64,000 nucleotides of DNA, taken from Oehlia diaphana. Taxonomy: Eukaryota; Glomeromycota; Glomeromycetes; Glomerales; Glomeraceae. The stretch covers positions 36,214-100,213 of the forward strand of contig QZLH01000304.1 of NCBI GenBank assembly GCA_003833135.1, in the 5' to 3' direction. Made by a program: the position numbers and the translations under genes. Positions within the stretch are counted from its first letter, which is position 1. The number at the start of each line of letters is the position of its first letter. The notes under the pieces are model-generated. The model did no database searches. It had not been told where the DNA came from and saw only the letters and a program-made list of their open reading frames with translations. Below are positions 1-16,000 of the stretch, piece after piece.

Positions 1-104
1 TTAACGGGTGGGTATCGCCCAAAAAGGAAATGATCTGCATATCCGTGATCGACATCACGTGATCGGATGAAATGACGGATTGAACGGATGACCGGAGCCT
101 ACCT

Positions 105-1920
105 CTAGCATGAACAAATCCATTGAATTGGATTTGTCAAATATTTGCCATTTATCTCTACTACTTTTTTTTCATGGTGTTTCCATTCTTTCTTGAATTC
201 CTTCCGCCATGACACTAAATAACGGCCTTGTTGAAGCAAATGTATTCGATGTAATTGCTGATTAACAACTTTTTTAACAAGAATATAACACAAGTGATCA
301 ATTCGTGGCTTGTAAAACTTGTATAAATAATCTCGTTTAATAAGTCGCCAATGGAACTCAACGATCATAGTTGTTTTAATATGACTAATCATTTCATTAG
401 ATGCTCTTGCACACAAATTCCATCTATCTTTAGTATACCACTCCTTCCAAAGATAAATCCACAATCGCAATAAATTGTTATCTTTACAGAATTGTATTAT
501 TTCACTAATACATTCTTTCCAAATTTCATTTGCATCTGTAACAAATGTACCATCTAATTTTGGTAACAGCATATGGCGATTCAAGTATTGATTTATGAGC
601 TTAACTACATTTTCCCGAAGATTCAAAGGACAAAATACTCTTTCTGAATTATTTGTAACTTCCCAATTAGGATCTATTGCAGAACATTCTTCGTGAGCCA
701 TTTTTGGATTATAGGAATAATATACACTTTGTTTATTTGATGCTAATTTTTGTTTAATAGCTCTCTGAACATGCCAGGCACATAATTGTATTTGTGCTTC
801 AGGCCATACTGTTTGTGCTGCATTAATTTCTGCGAAATCTTTGTCAGTTAAAATAACAGGAAATTTATTCAAATTTCGTTCTTTTAAAGCTTACATCCAA
901 CTGGTAAGTATTCCTGTTATATTTCAGCTTTTCCCAGCTGAAATTAAAAGATAACTGAGAGGAAATCCGGTACTATCAAATACTCCCATAATAGTATATA
1001 ATTCCCATTCCATATTATTCGTTCCATATGTTGCATCAATCTCAATTGCATCAAGATTAATCTGAGATGGTTGATAAAATAACTCTGTTAAAAATCCAAG
1101 GGTAGATGTTGATGAATTAATATTTACGATAATTTCTTGGTTAAATTCTTCTAATAACAATTTTGATGATATCAATTGATCAGAATCACGACAGTATTCT
1201 TTTTGAGTTTCAATAGACCACCAATGATATATTTGTTGAACTGTTATATTTTCATATCCTTTAATTTTGTTTTCCTGAATTTGGCGCCAGATCTCTGGAG
1301 CAAGATTATTGATATTATCTTGAATAAATCTTTGAATTTTGATAAAATTTCAATATTTATTGTCCCTTTACAATGGTACCATTTTAAATAAGCAGGAGTA
1401 TCTCTTTGTTTGTCTAATGATGAACGTTTAATTGGTTGTTTTTCAAGATCAGCAGCCCGGCAGTTACAATAATATGTCAAAAGAAGGGAGTCCTTTTTCT
1501 GATTCTTAATATGGTAAACCCATATGTAACCATCACCTTCTGATATAAGAGATACTATATAACGTCCAATTTCACAATTAACATTCTCAATATTTTCACC
1601 ACCATTATTTTCTAAAATTACATTAACTAATGTCGATAACTCAATATCAAAACTCATGCTCAATTCAGTATTTTCTCCTTCGTAAAACTCATTAGTATCT
1701 AAAGAAGTTAAGGAATTATATATATAGTTTCTGTTATATCTGTATAATTAATTATTATATCAGGTTTTCTGGTTTTATTTTTTACTAAGTGTGATCTTTT
1801 GATATTGTTTCAGCATCTACAACATTTTTTCAAAACAGCTCCTTTTTCATTTAAAAATTCCCAGCCTTCTCTTGTACAATGACACCCTTTACATACTTTA
1901 TTTTGTTGTTGAGATGACAT
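105..1920 (-). pseudogene. Decayed MULE (Mutator-like) transposase
   Basis: Remnant of a Mutator-like transposase read in several frames. It starts with a Met at 1920 followed by a Cys-rich segment (CKGCHC ... CCRC) ended by an in-frame TGA. The coding signal continues at 1663-1244, then 1175-924 (IDATYGTN, carrying the first catalytic Asp of the MULE domain), then 872-105 (LTDKDFAEI with the second Asp, followed by CAWHVQRAIKQKL). The end reads WICSC then a stop, which matches the beginning of a SWIM zinc finger (CxCx(n)CxH) cut short. At least one nonsense codon and several frame changes separate the parts, so no intact protein can be made. The family assignment is from the TDKDF/WHVQR region and the SWIM-like end. 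TIRs were not firmly found: only CCCAAAAAGG is shared in inverted orientation near 14-26 and 2105-2120. Confidence 0.72.
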
Positions 1921-2104
1921 GTTAACAATCTTTTAGATAACTGAAAAAGAAAAGATGATGTGTGGCGTAAAGGATCGATCAGATCAATAAAAAGCTTATA
2001 CTTTAATCACCAAAAATAATCATCCAGATCATGTGCACAGATCACGTGTAACCGTGAAAAAAATCCGGCTACTATTTTTTTCATGGTGATGCTAGGGTCG
2101 TTCG

Positions 2105-2260
2105 CCCCTTTTTGGGAATTTGTGTAATATCACGTGATAAAATGTCATAATTTCGGCCAATTTTAATTTTGGCCAAAATTAGTGAGTTTCGGGAGTTTCG
2201 GATTAGTTTTGTAGGTTTCGGACTAGTTTCGGGAGTTTTGGAAAGTCTGAACATTACAGG
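2105..2260. repeat. Short degenerate tandem/palindromic repeats beside the MULE relic
   Basis: Contains a palindromic stretch around GGCCAATTTTAATTTTGGCC (about 2154-2173), then a degenerate tandem of a GTTTCGGGAGTTTCGGA-like word from about 2186 to 2245. It may be the outer end of the MULE. No coding signal is convincing here. Confidence 0.4.
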
Positions 2261-2938
2261 TACACAGATAATCTATAACATTACTGCTACACAGGAAAAC
2301 AATTATTATATAGTATTAAATATATACAGTATATTAAAAAAAAATTATGGTTAGAAATTTAGCTTTAGAGTTATCTTGAATTACTAGTTTAATAACAAGA
2401 AATTTAAAGAAATATGCTAACCACAACTTTTTTCTTAATACACTGTAATTAATATAATTTTACTAATTAAGACTTTTTCAGGTATCCAATAAACCTGATA
2501 AATACTTTAAATACTTTTTACAAAGTTTTTAACCTTTAAAGCAAGATAACAAGATAAGCAAAGAGTAACTTTGAGCATATGCGAATAAATTACTTGTTCC
2601 CGTGATACATATATTAATCAATTTCTGAATCGATAGTTTCGTTACAATGAAACTTGGTTAGCATCAACTTATGGAGTATGTCAACTAGGTATTCAATATT
2701 ATTGCACCTGAGGCAAAAAAAAACAAAAAAAAAGAAATCTGGAATTACATTTTTATTCTTTGGCATAAAGTATTTCATAATATACTCAAGTATATAAAGA
2801 ATATAAAAAAAACATCAAAATAATCACTGGATTGCTAAAAAATATTTTTTTTTTTAAAAAAAAACATAATATAGAAAAGACTTTATTTTTGATTATTTTA
2901 ATAAAATTTTAAAGATATTTGCGTTATCATATCATATA
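2261..2938. other. Gene-free AT-rich spacer
   Basis: AT-rich sequence with homopolymer runs and many stops in all frames. I see no gene, RNA or repeat family here. Confidence 0.5.
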
Positions 2939-3130
2939 CAGTCGGCTCTCGATATAACGAACCCTCCGGTTTTCATCTCAGTTCGTTATAAGGTTATAGC
3001 GAAGAATTTTAAAGAATTTATTTGGTTGATTCGTTATAACGAGAGTTACGGTCGTATTTGATTGGTTATATGTCACGTGTTCGGAAAAATTCGTTGTAAA
3101 GTGGGTTCGTTATATCGAGAGCTAAGGTTG
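2939..3130. mobile_element. Pogo/Tc1-mariner-like MITE, short copy with eroded right end
   Basis: The left end starts CAGTCGGCTCTCGATATAACG right after TA (2937-2938). The right end holds the inverse (CGTTATATCGAGAGC), then diverges where CCGACTG-TA is expected. Inner copies of TTCGTTATA recur. The CAGTCG start and TA target fit pogo/Tigger-type elements; the eroded right tip abuts the Fic pseudogene. A second, intact relative lies at 40156-40527. Confidence 0.65.
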
Positions 3131-4219
3131 GTTCCTTCATTGCTTGTGCTAGAAATAATGCATATACACATTCTTTTTGTGTAATTTGTTCAAAAATATT
3201 AGGCGGATAACCATTCCAGATAAGATATAATGTCATAATTGAACGACCAACACGCCATTGCCATCAATAAACGGCTGGCGTTTTTAATACATTCATTACG
3301 AAATTTTATAAATCTTTCCATTAATGCAGGTACTTCTATTGAACAATGCAAAAATTAAATTAAAATTATTAAATTCTTTAATAAAATATTAAAAAAAAAT
3401 TATAACTTACTGGATAAACAGTTAAATGAAAGCCACCTACCCTTAATCTACCATTCGAAACTCTCCTCCATGTTGAATTTTATTTTCCTCTAATTTATAT
3501 TTAACTTTTAATGTATCTTTCAAAATAATGTAATGAATTCTCTTAATATCATTGACTTATTTCATGTCGCAATTTAAATAAAGTATTATAAAGTAAGTAA
3601 GTGACAAGTAAATGATTCCGAATTTCAATAACATCATTTTCTGATTTACTAGAAAGTGAACATGGTGCTGGTAATGATATTTCCTTATTTTTTTAGCAAA
3701 TCATCCAAGTTATAATCTTTATTTAATAAATCCCAAATTTTTTGTGTTTCCTTCTATAGCGCAGCTTTGCTGCGTAAAGCTTACAGTCATATGTTGTAAA
3801 AGATCTACAGCTAATAATCGTGTAGATACTTTAAAGAGTATCAATTTCTTAAAAAATTATAGTGTTTTGCTTGAAAACCAAGTAGTATTTTAAGGTGAAT
3901 AAAATATAAAATATAAAATTATACCATAATATTTTGCGTGCCATAAAAATAGTTTCAAATTCTTCCAGACTTGAAAAGTTTAATTTGTTCTTGATAAGCA
4001 AGTAGATCTGAGAAAATTAAAATCTTGGCATTTTGCACATGTATTTTTAAAATAGAAAAAAAACCTTATTTAACAGAGCATGCCTTTTCCTCTTGTTTCA
4101 TATTATACTCATGAACTTTTTTTACTTGATGTCGGCTTTGAAAATTTTTGTTATGAGCAGTATTATCAGAAGAAACTTTCGTAACATGATTTTTAGTTTG
4201 AACTTTTTTTTTCGACATA
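3128..4219 (-). pseudogene. Broken Fic-domain protein gene
   Basis: No long open frame remains, but segments in different minus-strand frames line up as one decayed gene. A Met at 4219 opens a lysine-rich N-terminus ending in a stop near 4070. Helical, charged segments follow (about 3700-3520), then a segment matching the region before the Fic core (about 3480-3410), and a segment resembling the helix before the motif (about 3345-3295). The core near 3270-3245 is recognisable as the Fic motif HPFxDGNGRxGR, split across two frames by a one-base change; the His position is not clear. Fic proteins transfer AMP or related groups to target proteins. The family is known to be numerous in these fungi; that this copy is dead follows from stops and frameshifts. 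A small MITE sits at its 3' end. Confidence 0.6.
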
Positions 4220-5019
4220 ATTTTAACAAATCCAATAATTAGTCATAATTAGTAAATTTTACCTGCCATAGATGGTAAGGCATCACACCTATTTTGTAAT
4301 GTTAATTTAGGAAAATAACAATTTAAAATTAGAATTACTTTATTAATGTTATAATTATTAAATGTAAAGGATCTAATAAAAATAAATTCTATGATAGAAA
4401 GTTTTAATAATTAAATGCAAAAACTTAATAAAAAAATTTCTATAATAGATCATTAGTTCCGCCGTAAGGAATATGTTTGTCCAAACGCAAAAGCGATTTT
4501 CATTATAAATTAAACAACAAATAGCGAGAATAAAAATAAAATTATGTGCGTATTTGGATGTGAAGCACAAATCTTTTAAATAAAATAATGTTTATAAGTG
4601 TTTATAAATAATTTAAATGGACAAATCTGGAAAATAATTTATGACATGATTACACTAAATTTAGATCCGCATATTTTGTACTCACATTTTAGAATAGTTC
4701 TCGAATGAATAAATTTCGACAGGAAAAATTTTTCTAGATAGAACTTTTCCTTTTTTTTATTATTTTTATTGGCAGGAGCGAGGTTTGTATAGAAACAAAT
4801 GTGACTATACATCTATGTGTGTTTTAATACTAAGTACCAATTTTTTTTCTTTATAATTTATTCTTTTAGCGGATTTTATACTTACTCCTACTCTCATTTG
4901 AATTTTTGTAAAGTCGTAAAGACGTATTTTACAAATCCCTCGCAAATATAACAATAATTCCTTTACCCTCACTACTCGCACTCCTTATCATCCCTAATTG
5001 AAGAGAAAACGTTATAAAC
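4220..5019. other. Intergenic, upstream of the Ca2+/H+ exchanger gene
   Basis: AT-rich, no supported gene. The last 150 bases contain pyrimidine-rich blocks (CCTACTCTCATTTG, CCCTCACTACTCGCACTCC) that could be part of the promoter or 5' UTR of the exchanger gene; this is only suggestive. Confidence 0.4.
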
Positions 5020-7156
5020 ATGTCATACTACGAATATCCGTCTGGAACGGGAAATGTACCAGTATATGATAATAATTTTTCTAATCGAAGAAGTAATTTA
5101 GTCGAACCTAATTATCACCCAAATAATCATGTACATTATGATATAAACCAACCACAAAATGCTCACTATGCACATGAAAAAGAGAACGTTGGATTTAAAC
5201 ATGATGTAGAAACACCACGAAAGTCTAACAAAATCATTTCAAAAAGTCCCGTAAAATGGTACAGAAATACGAGAGCAGTTTTACAAATGTTTAAATCAAA
5301 TTTCTTATTGATTTTTCTTCCTCCTGCAATTATTATGAAGAGATTTGGTGTAAATGAATCTATATTATTTTTCTTCAACTTTTTGGCCATCGTTCCCATG
5401 GCAAAAATTTTGTCTGTGGGCATAAATGATCTTTCAGCAAGATTGCATCCGGTAAGAAAGAATTCTTTTTTCAATTTATTATTTCAACCAATACATAGTA
5501 TTCAAAATCAAGTTAGCTGGTTATACTATAAATTCTTTTTTTTTCTCAATCATTTTTGTGAGAGCTGAACAATTGTTATTTTGAAAACATATTATGCGGA
5601 TTAAATGCTAACAGTTAACTTCTTTATTATATTTAAGTCTTATGGAGCAGTACTTCACGCTTTTGCTGGAAATTTTGTTGAACTTGTAATTTCGAGTTAT
5701 GCCTTAATGGATAAACAATATGCGATTGTCCGTTCCTCTGTACTTGGTGCCATTTTATGTAATATTTTATTGGTAAGTTTTAAGCGAAAGCCTTGATTCT
5801 GAAAAGAAATTTACTTATATCATTATAATTAATTAAACGCGCGTTTTTTTTTTAAAATCTTATAGATTCTTGGTGTTGTATTTTTGGCAGGGTCTTGGCC
5901 GAGAAAGGGAGCACGTCGTCGATCCATGAATGCACATTTATCTACACAGCTTTTTGTATCTACAAGTGCTTCAACTCTCGCTCTTGCAGTTCTTGCTTTA
6001 GTAACACCCGCGGCATTTAAAATTGCTGCTCCAACTGGGACAAACATCGAATGTGATTTACAAAATATTAGTCACGCTACTGCTATTATTTTATTATTCG
6101 TATATGCTGGATTATTAGTCTTTCAATTAAAAACACATGCTAATGAGGTTTTTATTTTTTTTTATAAAAGATTTACAAGATTTTTGAGCATTATGATTAA
6201 AAAAACTTCATTTATCTAGACTGTTGATAATAATGAAGCACATCATCGCGAAGCACAATATTTCCTCGTATTTGACCTATTTTTGTAAGTATATTTTATT
6301 TTTCTAGTACCAAATTCCGAGTTTTTTTTTTAAAAAAAAATATATTCACTCAAATGAAACTTTTTTGCAGAATTGTCGCTTCTATTTCAGGTATCACTGT
6401 GTGTGCTAGATATTTGGTTACAAGTATTGAACATTTGGCCCATAGTTTTCATCTTGGTAACGGGTTTATTGGAATGGTCCTTTTGCCACTTTGTGGTATG
6501 TAATAATAATATTTTTAATAATTGTAAATAGAATTTACTTTTTATATTAATTAAAATTTTTTTAAATCAGTCGTATCCAATTTCATGGAACATTACGATG
6601 CTATTAAAGAAGCCTCTGAAGATAAAGTTGATACTGCTGTCGGTTTAATTCTTAATACATCAGTTGTAAGTTAATCTTTCTTTTTTTTAAGAAAATTGAT
6701 ATTACTTTTATTTATATATTAAATAATTAATTACAAATTTATTTGGATAAAAGCAAATTGCACTTTTAGTCACACCAGTTCTTGTACTTGTCGGATGGAT
6801 TACATCGAGACCATTGACATTAGATTTCAATACATTGGAAATTTGTGTATTAGCTTGTGCGGTGTTAATTGTAAATTATTTAGTTGCAGATGGTAAAGCA
6901 AATTGGCTAGAGGGTTATATGCTTATAGTAAGTATATTCAATAAGATTTCATTATTTTTAAAAGAATTTTTACTTAAATTATTTTATTTTTTTTTAGGTT
7001 TCTTATCTTATTATTGCAGTTGCATTCTTCTATTTACCGAATGTACCTGAAGTTCCGGGGCTTGAAACTTTGAAATGTAATCCTTGGAGTAGGAATCTTC
7101 CACCAGAATTGTTAGGGATTGGTCACGAAGGAGGAGAGGGTGGTGGTAGTCATTAA
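5020..7156 (+). CDS. Vacuolar-type Ca2+/H+ exchanger (CAX family)
   Basis: Eight exons in consistent phase: 5020-5451, 5638-5772, 5866-6147, 6220-6284, 6371-6495, 6571-6665, 6754-6927, 6998-7156; 488 aa. CAX proteins use the proton gradient to move Ca2+ (sometimes Mn2+) into the vacuole. A hydrophilic N-terminus of about 90 residues precedes hydrophobic helices. The first conserved repeat is visible as HAFAGNFVELVISSYAL (family pattern GNxxE), and the second as VVSNFMEHYDAI, where the usual GNAxEH is altered to SNFMEH. The end of the second half, QIALLVTPVLVLVGW, is strongly CAX-like. The C-terminus is short and Gly-rich. The start is the first Met of an open exon with an upstream pyrimidine-rich leader. 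The gene converges on COQ1 with about 270 bp between stops. The subfamily and ion preference cannot be told from sequence alone. Confidence 0.86.
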
Positions 7157-7426
7157 ATATTCGGTGATTAGGTTTATTCTCTTCTTCCTACTTCGAAGTT
7201 CCGATTTCCTTAATATCCATAAAATATTCATCCACAATTAAAAAATTAGAAAAACTAGAAAAATCAAAATCGCTCCCGCCATTTTCTCTCTTTAATTGTT
7301 ATTATTATCTTTATTTGTTGTAGAAAAAGTAAATAATAATAAAATTAAACTAGATTTCATTCATGATTATCAATATGATTTCTATAATTGGTTAAATTAT
7401 CGATCATTTATACAAAAATCTATTTT

Positions 7427-9090
7427 TCATTTTTTTCTCGTTAATATTTTTTGTGATAACTGAATCAAAGCATTACGAGCATCGGATTCAGGTAATTTTA
7501 ATATAGCATTGATAGCCGTTTGACAATGTGAAGCGGCTAATAATTTTGTTTGTTCTATTCCATTACTTTGATAAACTAATTCACTCGCCTAAAAGAACGA
7601 ATAATTTAAAGGTAAGATATTGAATGCTAATATTTCTAAAAATTATTTATTTTAAAAAAAAAAAAACATTACTTTTTTTACATCTCCTTCTTGGGAGAAT
7701 TTACGTTTTATTAATGGACCTAATTCAGGATATTCCTCCCATGCATATAATACAGGAGCTGTAGCTAAACCTAGTCTTAAATCAGCTCCAGCAGGTTTAC
7801 CTAGTTCTTTTGAACTAACAATAAAATCTAACATATCATCTACCAACTACAAGTGAAGAAAAAGTGAAAAAAAGTGAAATTTTTATTTTTTAAAGAAACC
7901 TATTAAAATATACTTACTTGGAAAGCTAAACCAATATTTCTACCATAAGTATAAGCAATTTCTGATACTTCTTGAGTAGAACCACCTAATACTGAAGCAG
8001 CCCGACAACCTTTTGCTATTAAACTAGCAGTTTTCATATAAGTTTTTTCCATATAATATTCAAAGGTAGCTGTACCTTTAGAAGGTACATTTTTAAGCTG
8101 CATAAATTCACCTTCAACTAAATTAGCAATAGCGGTAGCTAATAACTCAATAACTTCCGGGTTACGCAAACGGGCTAACGCAACTGATGCTCTAGCTAAT
8201 AAAAAATCTCCTGCAAGTATTGCCATTTTATTACCAAAACTTATATTAGCAGAAGGATTATTACGTCTTGCTTCTGATTCATCAATTACGTCATCATGGA
8301 ATAACGATGCTGTGTGAATCATTTCTATAATTTCTGCTAATCTTCTTTGAGTTGGAAGGATTATTACACCTGTTGAAGAAAACGATGGATAATATAGAGT
8401 TGAAGAAGTGTCTTTACTATTTAGTGTTTCAAATAATGATGATGTTGATAATGGTTTATCCATTGTTTGAAAATGTTCTGTGTAAGCAGCATTATAGTGT
8501 TTTGGGGCAATGCTTGTTGCTTGTGACATTAATAATACAATTAAAGGTCTAATATGTTTTCCTTCAGAAGAAAAATAATATTCACTTATAGTGTTTAATA
8601 ACGGATGTCCGCTTCCTATTAGCCTTTTAATGTTTTTTGTTAGATATAGTAAATCTTTACCTACAAGTTTAATTGGATCAATATATTTAGTATCTTTTTT
8701 TCCATCCTGAACTAATTTTTCCGCTTCTGCTATTGCTTGATTCCATGTATCTGTTCTATTAATAAAATTTTTTGATACTGTTGATCCTCCCCCGAAAATT
8801 TCTTTTAATTTGTCGTTGTCTTTACTAGAATTTTTTTCTTTAAATATTGAAGATTTAACTATATTAAAGCTATTTGATATACGTTCTAGAAATGTTGGTG
8901 ATATCTCTTTTGATGATGACGTTTTTGTATCTGTTGTTAATGTTGATTTTTGTGCTCTTGTAATGATTACTAATTTTAAAGGCGTATGCACTCGAATATA
9001 TTTATGCCATTTATGCATTGATAGTAATATTTTTCTAGAATATATGTGCACCATCCTCGTGCTACAAAAAAGCTTATTTGAAAAGTTCAA
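7427..9090 (-). CDS. COQ1: Mitochondrial trans-polyprenyl diphosphate synthase (ubiquinone side chain)
   Basis: Three exons in phase: 9090-7918, 7846-7673, 7588-7427; 502 aa. The enzyme condenses isopentenyl diphosphate units into the long tail of ubiquinone, in the mitochondrial matrix. The N-terminus is basic and Ser/Thr-rich without early acids, fitting a mitochondrial presequence. The first Asp-rich motif DDVID is at about residue 266, followed by GNKMAILAGDFLLARA; the second, DDMLDF, is at about 394, split from the first by intron 1. The C-terminal SDARNALIQLSQKIL is typical. Between the GHPLL helix and the first DDxxD there is a low-complexity insert of about 35 residues (Ser/Thr-rich), which makes the protein slightly longer than yeast Coq1. 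Product chain length is not predictable here. Confidence 0.92.
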
Positions 9091-9540
9091 AAAAAAAAAA
9101 AAAAAAATAAATTTTTAACTGAAATACTTTTTTTAATTGATTTATATATATGTATATATATATATATACAAAATTTTTTTTTTTTTTGGCATCGACATAT
9201 AATTTTTTATCTAGTTTAACTATAAATGGAAAACTTTCAGGGGTTCAAACTATTAAATGTCACAAGAATATGATCTAAACCATAATTTGATTTCGATATA
9301 ATCACGGAATTTGATGATATCCTTTCTTCGTTTAAATATCCTGCTTATCCAAATATTTGTTATCTTTTTTCTTGAAAGAAATAATATTATACAACATACA
9401 TTTAGGGAAATTTGTACTCTTAAGAGTGGAATGGTAGTGGAAGCACGTTCAGACTAAAATGGACCATACTAAAAATGCACCCTACCAATTAAACCAATCA
9501 AAATCTACCGTCCTCAGATCTAAGTCAATCGATTTTTTGA
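9091..9540. other. Spacer between two minus-strand genes
   Basis: Poly-A/T tracts and a TATATA run (about 9145-9170) lie immediately upstream of COQ1. No gene is supported. It should hold the COQ1 promoter and the 3' region of the AAA ATPase gene. Confidence 0.45.
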
Positions 9541-12192
<2,652 letters not shown>

Positions 12193-13017
12193 GTGACATT
12201 AAGTGATTCCTTAATGTGTCGTTGTACGATTAACGAACTGGCTGGAGTTAACGTTAACGCTATCACATGCAAGTGCATAACTCCTAAACTCTGGTAGGAT
12301 GTATGTACACCCTTTAACAGTTAAACTTTTGTTGTTCCCGCTATTAACCAAAAACATTTAATGCCAGTCTAAATCGACATAATTCGGGCCAGAGGTGCAT
12401 AGTAACTAATGAAACATGTGTCTGTTTTATTTTTGTGTGATCTCGGACGCTTCCAGATTCCAGATATTTCTTTCCAGATTATTTAATCAACCACCGCGGG
12501 AAAAGAAAATTCGTATTGTTGTATTATAATTATTCTAAACAATGCCTTTTCTGAAATCCGAATGTTATGCCAAATGATGTATAGTACGTGGCGCAGATTT
12601 ACGTGGCGCAGACTTTACCGATTCACCCGAAACAGGCGCTTGTAGCAGATCATTCCAAAAATGTCTTTTAATTACAAGTTTCATAAATGCTCTTTTGACA
12701 CAGTATTACATAATAACTTAACGTAGATCTTAAGATACAATCCAGTAAACAATTCATGACACAAAAATAGAAATCCTAATTGTTTCACAATATAACCGAA
12801 TGTAATAATCCAATTTCTTGTTTTTCTTTTAAAGGACGAAAATATTTGTTTTTTGATATTGTTTTTAATTTATTTAAATGTTAGTTGATTCTTTTTTTTT
12901 TGATTCATTTTTTCACTTTTTATTTTTTTTATTTTTTTCTTTTATAATCAATTTAATTTAACTTAATTTTAATTTTTTTGAAAATTTTGAGAATTTCAAA
13001 TTTTTATTTTCGCGAGC
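12193..13017. promoter_or_regulatory. Divergent intergenic region between the AAA ATPase and ABC transporter genes
   Basis: This 825-bp region must hold both promoters. It contains a direct repeat of ACGTGGCGCAGA (about 12586-12597 and 12600-12612), resembling a bZIP-type ACGTG core, and long T/A tracts just before the ABC start (12890-12990). No ORF or RNA is supported. The link between the repeat and regulation is inference. Confidence 0.4.
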
Positions 13018-16000
13018 ATGGAAAAATACACTTCACAAGATGTATATAATAATAAAATAGATTCTATAAGTAGTTTTACGTCAAACGATACACTAGTAGA
13101 ACTAGTCGATTTAACGTATAATAATCGTGCGAGTATTCTTTATAATGATGATGAATCATCAAATTATGGCAAAGCATCAACGGAAGACGAAAATACGCAG
13201 CAAATTACGAGTCAGAAGTTAAGAGACTCAATACTTAAAAAAACCAGCATCAAAGCCACAACATTCACAAGTAAAGATTCAGATCAACATCATTATCATC
13301 AACCTTCAAATAATATTAACCCGGATGGCCGTTCAAAGTCAATATATTTACCTGTACAAAAACCTCAATTAAATATCACACCTACATCTTTCTTTCATAT
13401 ATTTCAATTCGCTACATTATTTGATTATCTTCTCATGACGTTAGGAATGTTTTTTAGTATATTAAGCGGTCTAGTGATTCCTTTTTTGTCAATTTTTTTA
13501 GGCAGAATATTTGGTGTGTTTACTGACAAAGAAACCGGAGTCATAACTAAACGATTATTTGAGCAACGAATAAATTCTTTAATATTTGAATTTACACTGT
13601 TAGGGATAGGAGCTTTTGCGCTTGCAGCTTTGATGATTACGTGTTGGATGTGGACTGGTGAAAGACAAGCAAAAAGAATGAAGACAACTTATTTTAAATC
13701 TTTATTAAGAATGAACATTAGTTACTTCGAAAGTGATGAAATAACATCTGGTGGCTTATTGACCAGTGTGAATAAGGATACTGAAGAAATACGTAGCGTA
13801 ATATCCGAACATTTAGGATATTTTATTCAATCTATTGTCACGATAACAAGTTGTTTAATATTGGCTTTTATGAAAAATGCCATCCTTACTCTCGTTATAT
13901 TAGCTTCAACACCGCTTATACTCATTGTAATTGTTCTCACCTCTCGTACTGCAAGTCCATTGATCGTTAAAGAACGAAATATATTTATAAAGGCTGGTAA
14001 TATTCTTGAAAATGCTCTTGCGGCCATTAAAACAGTTCGCGCATTTAATGGAGAAGAAAAAGAAGAAAAGAAACATTATGAATGTTTACAAGAGGCAAAT
14101 GATGTGTCTTCTCGTTTAGCATGGACGTATGCATTGAGAATAGGTTTAACTCAATTTTTAACCTTGTCCTTATTCTTTCAAGGATTTTGGTTTGGTTCAA
14201 CATTAGTTGCTGATAAAAAATTAGCTCCAGGTGACATTCTCAGTGTATTCTATGCCTGTTTATTAGGGTTGAGCGTATTAAAAGGTATATTACCTAGGTT
14301 AGTTGCGATATCAAGAGCGAAAAATGCTATCCAGCCCATAAAAGAATTATTAGAAAGAATCGCAAGAATGGAATTATATGCTTTAAATGGGTTTAAGATC
14401 CCAAATATTGAAGGAAATATAAATTTTAATCAAGTTAGTTTCTCATATCCTAGTCGTCCGGATACGCTAGTTTTGAGAAATGTTAATTTATCAATTCCTG
14501 CGGGAAAAACAACCGTTTTAGTCGGTCAAAGTGGTTCAGGGAAATCTACAATAACACAATTAATTCAAAGACTCTACGAACCTAATGATGGTTTAATTAC
14601 ATTAGATGGACGTGAATTAAGAATACTTAATGTTTCTTGGTTAAGGCAGCAAATTGGTGTTGTAAGCCAAGAACCGATTCTTTTTAATGATACAATTTTT
14701 AAAAATATTGCTTATGGAAAAGTTGATTATTGGAATACGACAATGGATGAAGTTATCAAGGCTTGCAAACTTGCTTGCATTCATGATACTATAGAATCCC
14801 TTCCAAATGGTTATGAAACTCATTTAAGTGAGATGGGTAAAAATATTTCTGGAGGGCAACGCCAAAGAATTGCGATCGCCCGCGCTTTAATAAAAGATCC
14901 TGCGATTCTTATCCTAGATGAAGCAACAAGCGCTCTTGATATGACTTCGGATTTAAAAGTACAAGAAGCACTTGAAAATTGTCGACAAAATAGAACTACA
15001 ATCATTGTCACTCACCAATTGAAACATATTGGCGATAAGGATCTTATTTATGTATTGCATGAAGGAAAAATTGTTGAATCTGGAATAAAGGCCGAATTAT
15101 TAAATTTGAATGGCTATTATAGCAAACTTGCGAATGAACATTCTTCAAATCCAAATCGTAAAACACATGAATTAAATAGTATTAATATGAAATTAAAGAG
15201 ACAACTTACATTATTATTTCATGATCCTCAAAAACCACCAACAAACGTGAACTCATCCATTAAACGTTCCCAAAGTGTTAGAAAATCTCGATCTGGATGG
15301 CGACAATCAATTATTGAAGAATATACGTTTGACAATAGTAATGATATTATGGTGGATGTGATTCAGGGGACTGCTACCGAAGCAATCTCGAAAAGATACG
15401 CTGATACATCGGCAATAAATGATATTATTGGTTATTATGAAGATAATATAGAAATACTTGTAACTGATGAATCATCATCCGCAAATAATAATATGAGTAT
15501 CTTTGAACTTATTAGAAAAACTATGGATAAAAAAGTATTTTATGGAGTTGGGATTCTTTCTGCAATGATTGATGGAGGCATCAGTCCCATATTTTCAGTT
15601 GTTTTGGCAAATTTATTAAATACGTACTCAATACCCGATAGAAATGAGCTTCTTAAAAGTTCGAGAATATTTGCTCTTTACGTGCTTTTGATTGCCGCAG
15701 TAAGTGGAACGTCAGGGCTTTTGAAATATTTCTTACTCGAAAGAGCTTCAGAAAGGTGGGCAGTCCGTTTAAGACATATGGGATTTGGAAATGTGTTACG
15801 TCAATCTCAATCATGGTTTGATAAATCCGAAAACGCAACCGGTAAAGTGACTACAATACTTATTTCAGATACTGAATCGGCGAAATTCTTAATAGGACAT
15901 TTTGCAGGAAATGTAGTTATTGGATTGGTTTCTTTATTAGGTGGAGCTATTTGGGCATTTATAGTTGGATGGCAACTAACTTTGGTTGGATTTGGATCGG

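Noticed and set aside
5829..6047. Minus-strand frame inside the Ca2+/H+ exchanger
   Set aside because: Shadow of exon 3; no splice or domain support.
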